In this document: piece after piece, positions 14,543 through 14,615 of the stretch
Layout of the letters: every line of letters starts with the position of its first letter
Position numbering within the stretch: position 1 is the first letter of the stretch
Source of the DNA: UBA288 sp050178135
GTDB lineage: Archaea > Halobacteriota > Methanomicrobia > Methanomicrobiales > Methanospirillaceae
Assembly: GCA_050178135.1 (NCBI GenBank)
Contig: JBFXGJ010000044.1
Location: 1 to 14,615 of the forward strand
Direction of reading: 5' to 3'
DNA length: 14,615 nt
The notes under the pieces: generated by a model
What the model saw: the letters and a program-made list of their open reading frames with translations, nothing else
What the model was told of the DNA's origin: nothing
Databases searched by the model: none
Translations under genes and position numbers: made by a program

Positions 14543-14615
14543 GCCTCAGTGGCTTAGCCGGCATAGCGCGTCCTTGGTAAGGACGAGGTCGCGAGTTCAA
14601 ATCTCGCCTGAGGCT
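14543..14615 (+). tRNA. tRNA-Thr (anticodon GGU)
   Basis: Full 73-nt cloverleaf. The acceptor stem GCCTCAG/CTGAGGC pairs completely, with discriminator T at 14615. The D arm begins GCTTAGC, the anticodon stem CGTCC/GGACG encloses loop TTGGTAA with GGT at positions 34-36, and the T arm is GCGAG-TTCAAAT-CTCGC. No intron, and CCA is not encoded within the window, which ends at the discriminator. GGU reads ACC and ACU. Confidence 0.97.

Noticed and set aside
14543..14615. tRNA-Thr as an attachment site for an integrated element
   Set aside because: The window stops at the last tRNA base, and no integrase or duplicated 3' tRNA end is visible.

Overview
The window reads as chromosomal DNA of a methanogenic archaeon, most likely in the Methanomicrobiales. 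This is inferred from gene content and GC-rich coding style, not from a database match. It carries a CofE-family F420 ligase next to a CfbB/CbiA-type a,c-diamide synthase, an archaeal SMC-ScpA operon, TTTATATG-type box A promoters with upstream purine/CC (BRE-like) flanks, and GGAGG/GGTGA ribosome binding sites.

Layout. Positions 1-893 hold no credible protein gene. They contain a tandem array of six related units read on the minus strand, each with a box A, a fixed spacing to a predicted start, and then a 5' stem-loop. I interpret this as a cluster of small structured RNA genes, and it is the most novel item here. Next on the minus strand is a soluble methyl-accepting chemotaxis protein (894-3554) with three PAS-like domains, two of them a near-identical recent duplication. 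A second minus-strand operon follows: coiled-coil protein of unknown function (7948-8562), smc (4495-7935) and scpA (3795-4502), tightly packed or overlapping. No scpB is present.

From about 8600 rightward everything is on the plus strand: glyA (8675-9916), folD (9953-10801), a dihydropteroate synthase family gene (10783-11595), cofE (11592-12371) and cfbB/cbiA (12376-13713), all short-spaced or overlapping and probably one operon. Then come a TIM-barrel sugar-phosphate isomerase/epimerase family gene with its own promoter (13772-14491) and a tRNA-Thr(GGU) ending exactly at the window edge (14543-14615).

How the genes fit together. The coiled-coil/smc/scpA operon serves chromosome condensation and segregation. 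The glyA-folD-DHPS run points to a biosynthetic pterin one-carbon pathway of the tetrahydrofolate type, supplying serine/glycine interconversion and methylene/formyl transfer alongside the tetrahydromethanopterin pathway of methanogenesis. cofE and cfbB/cbiA belong to coenzyme biosynthesis (F420, and F430 or cobamide), so the operon as a whole is a cofactor and C1-metabolism cluster. A near-palindromic TATA element at 8594-8608 lies between the two divergent operons and could drive both.
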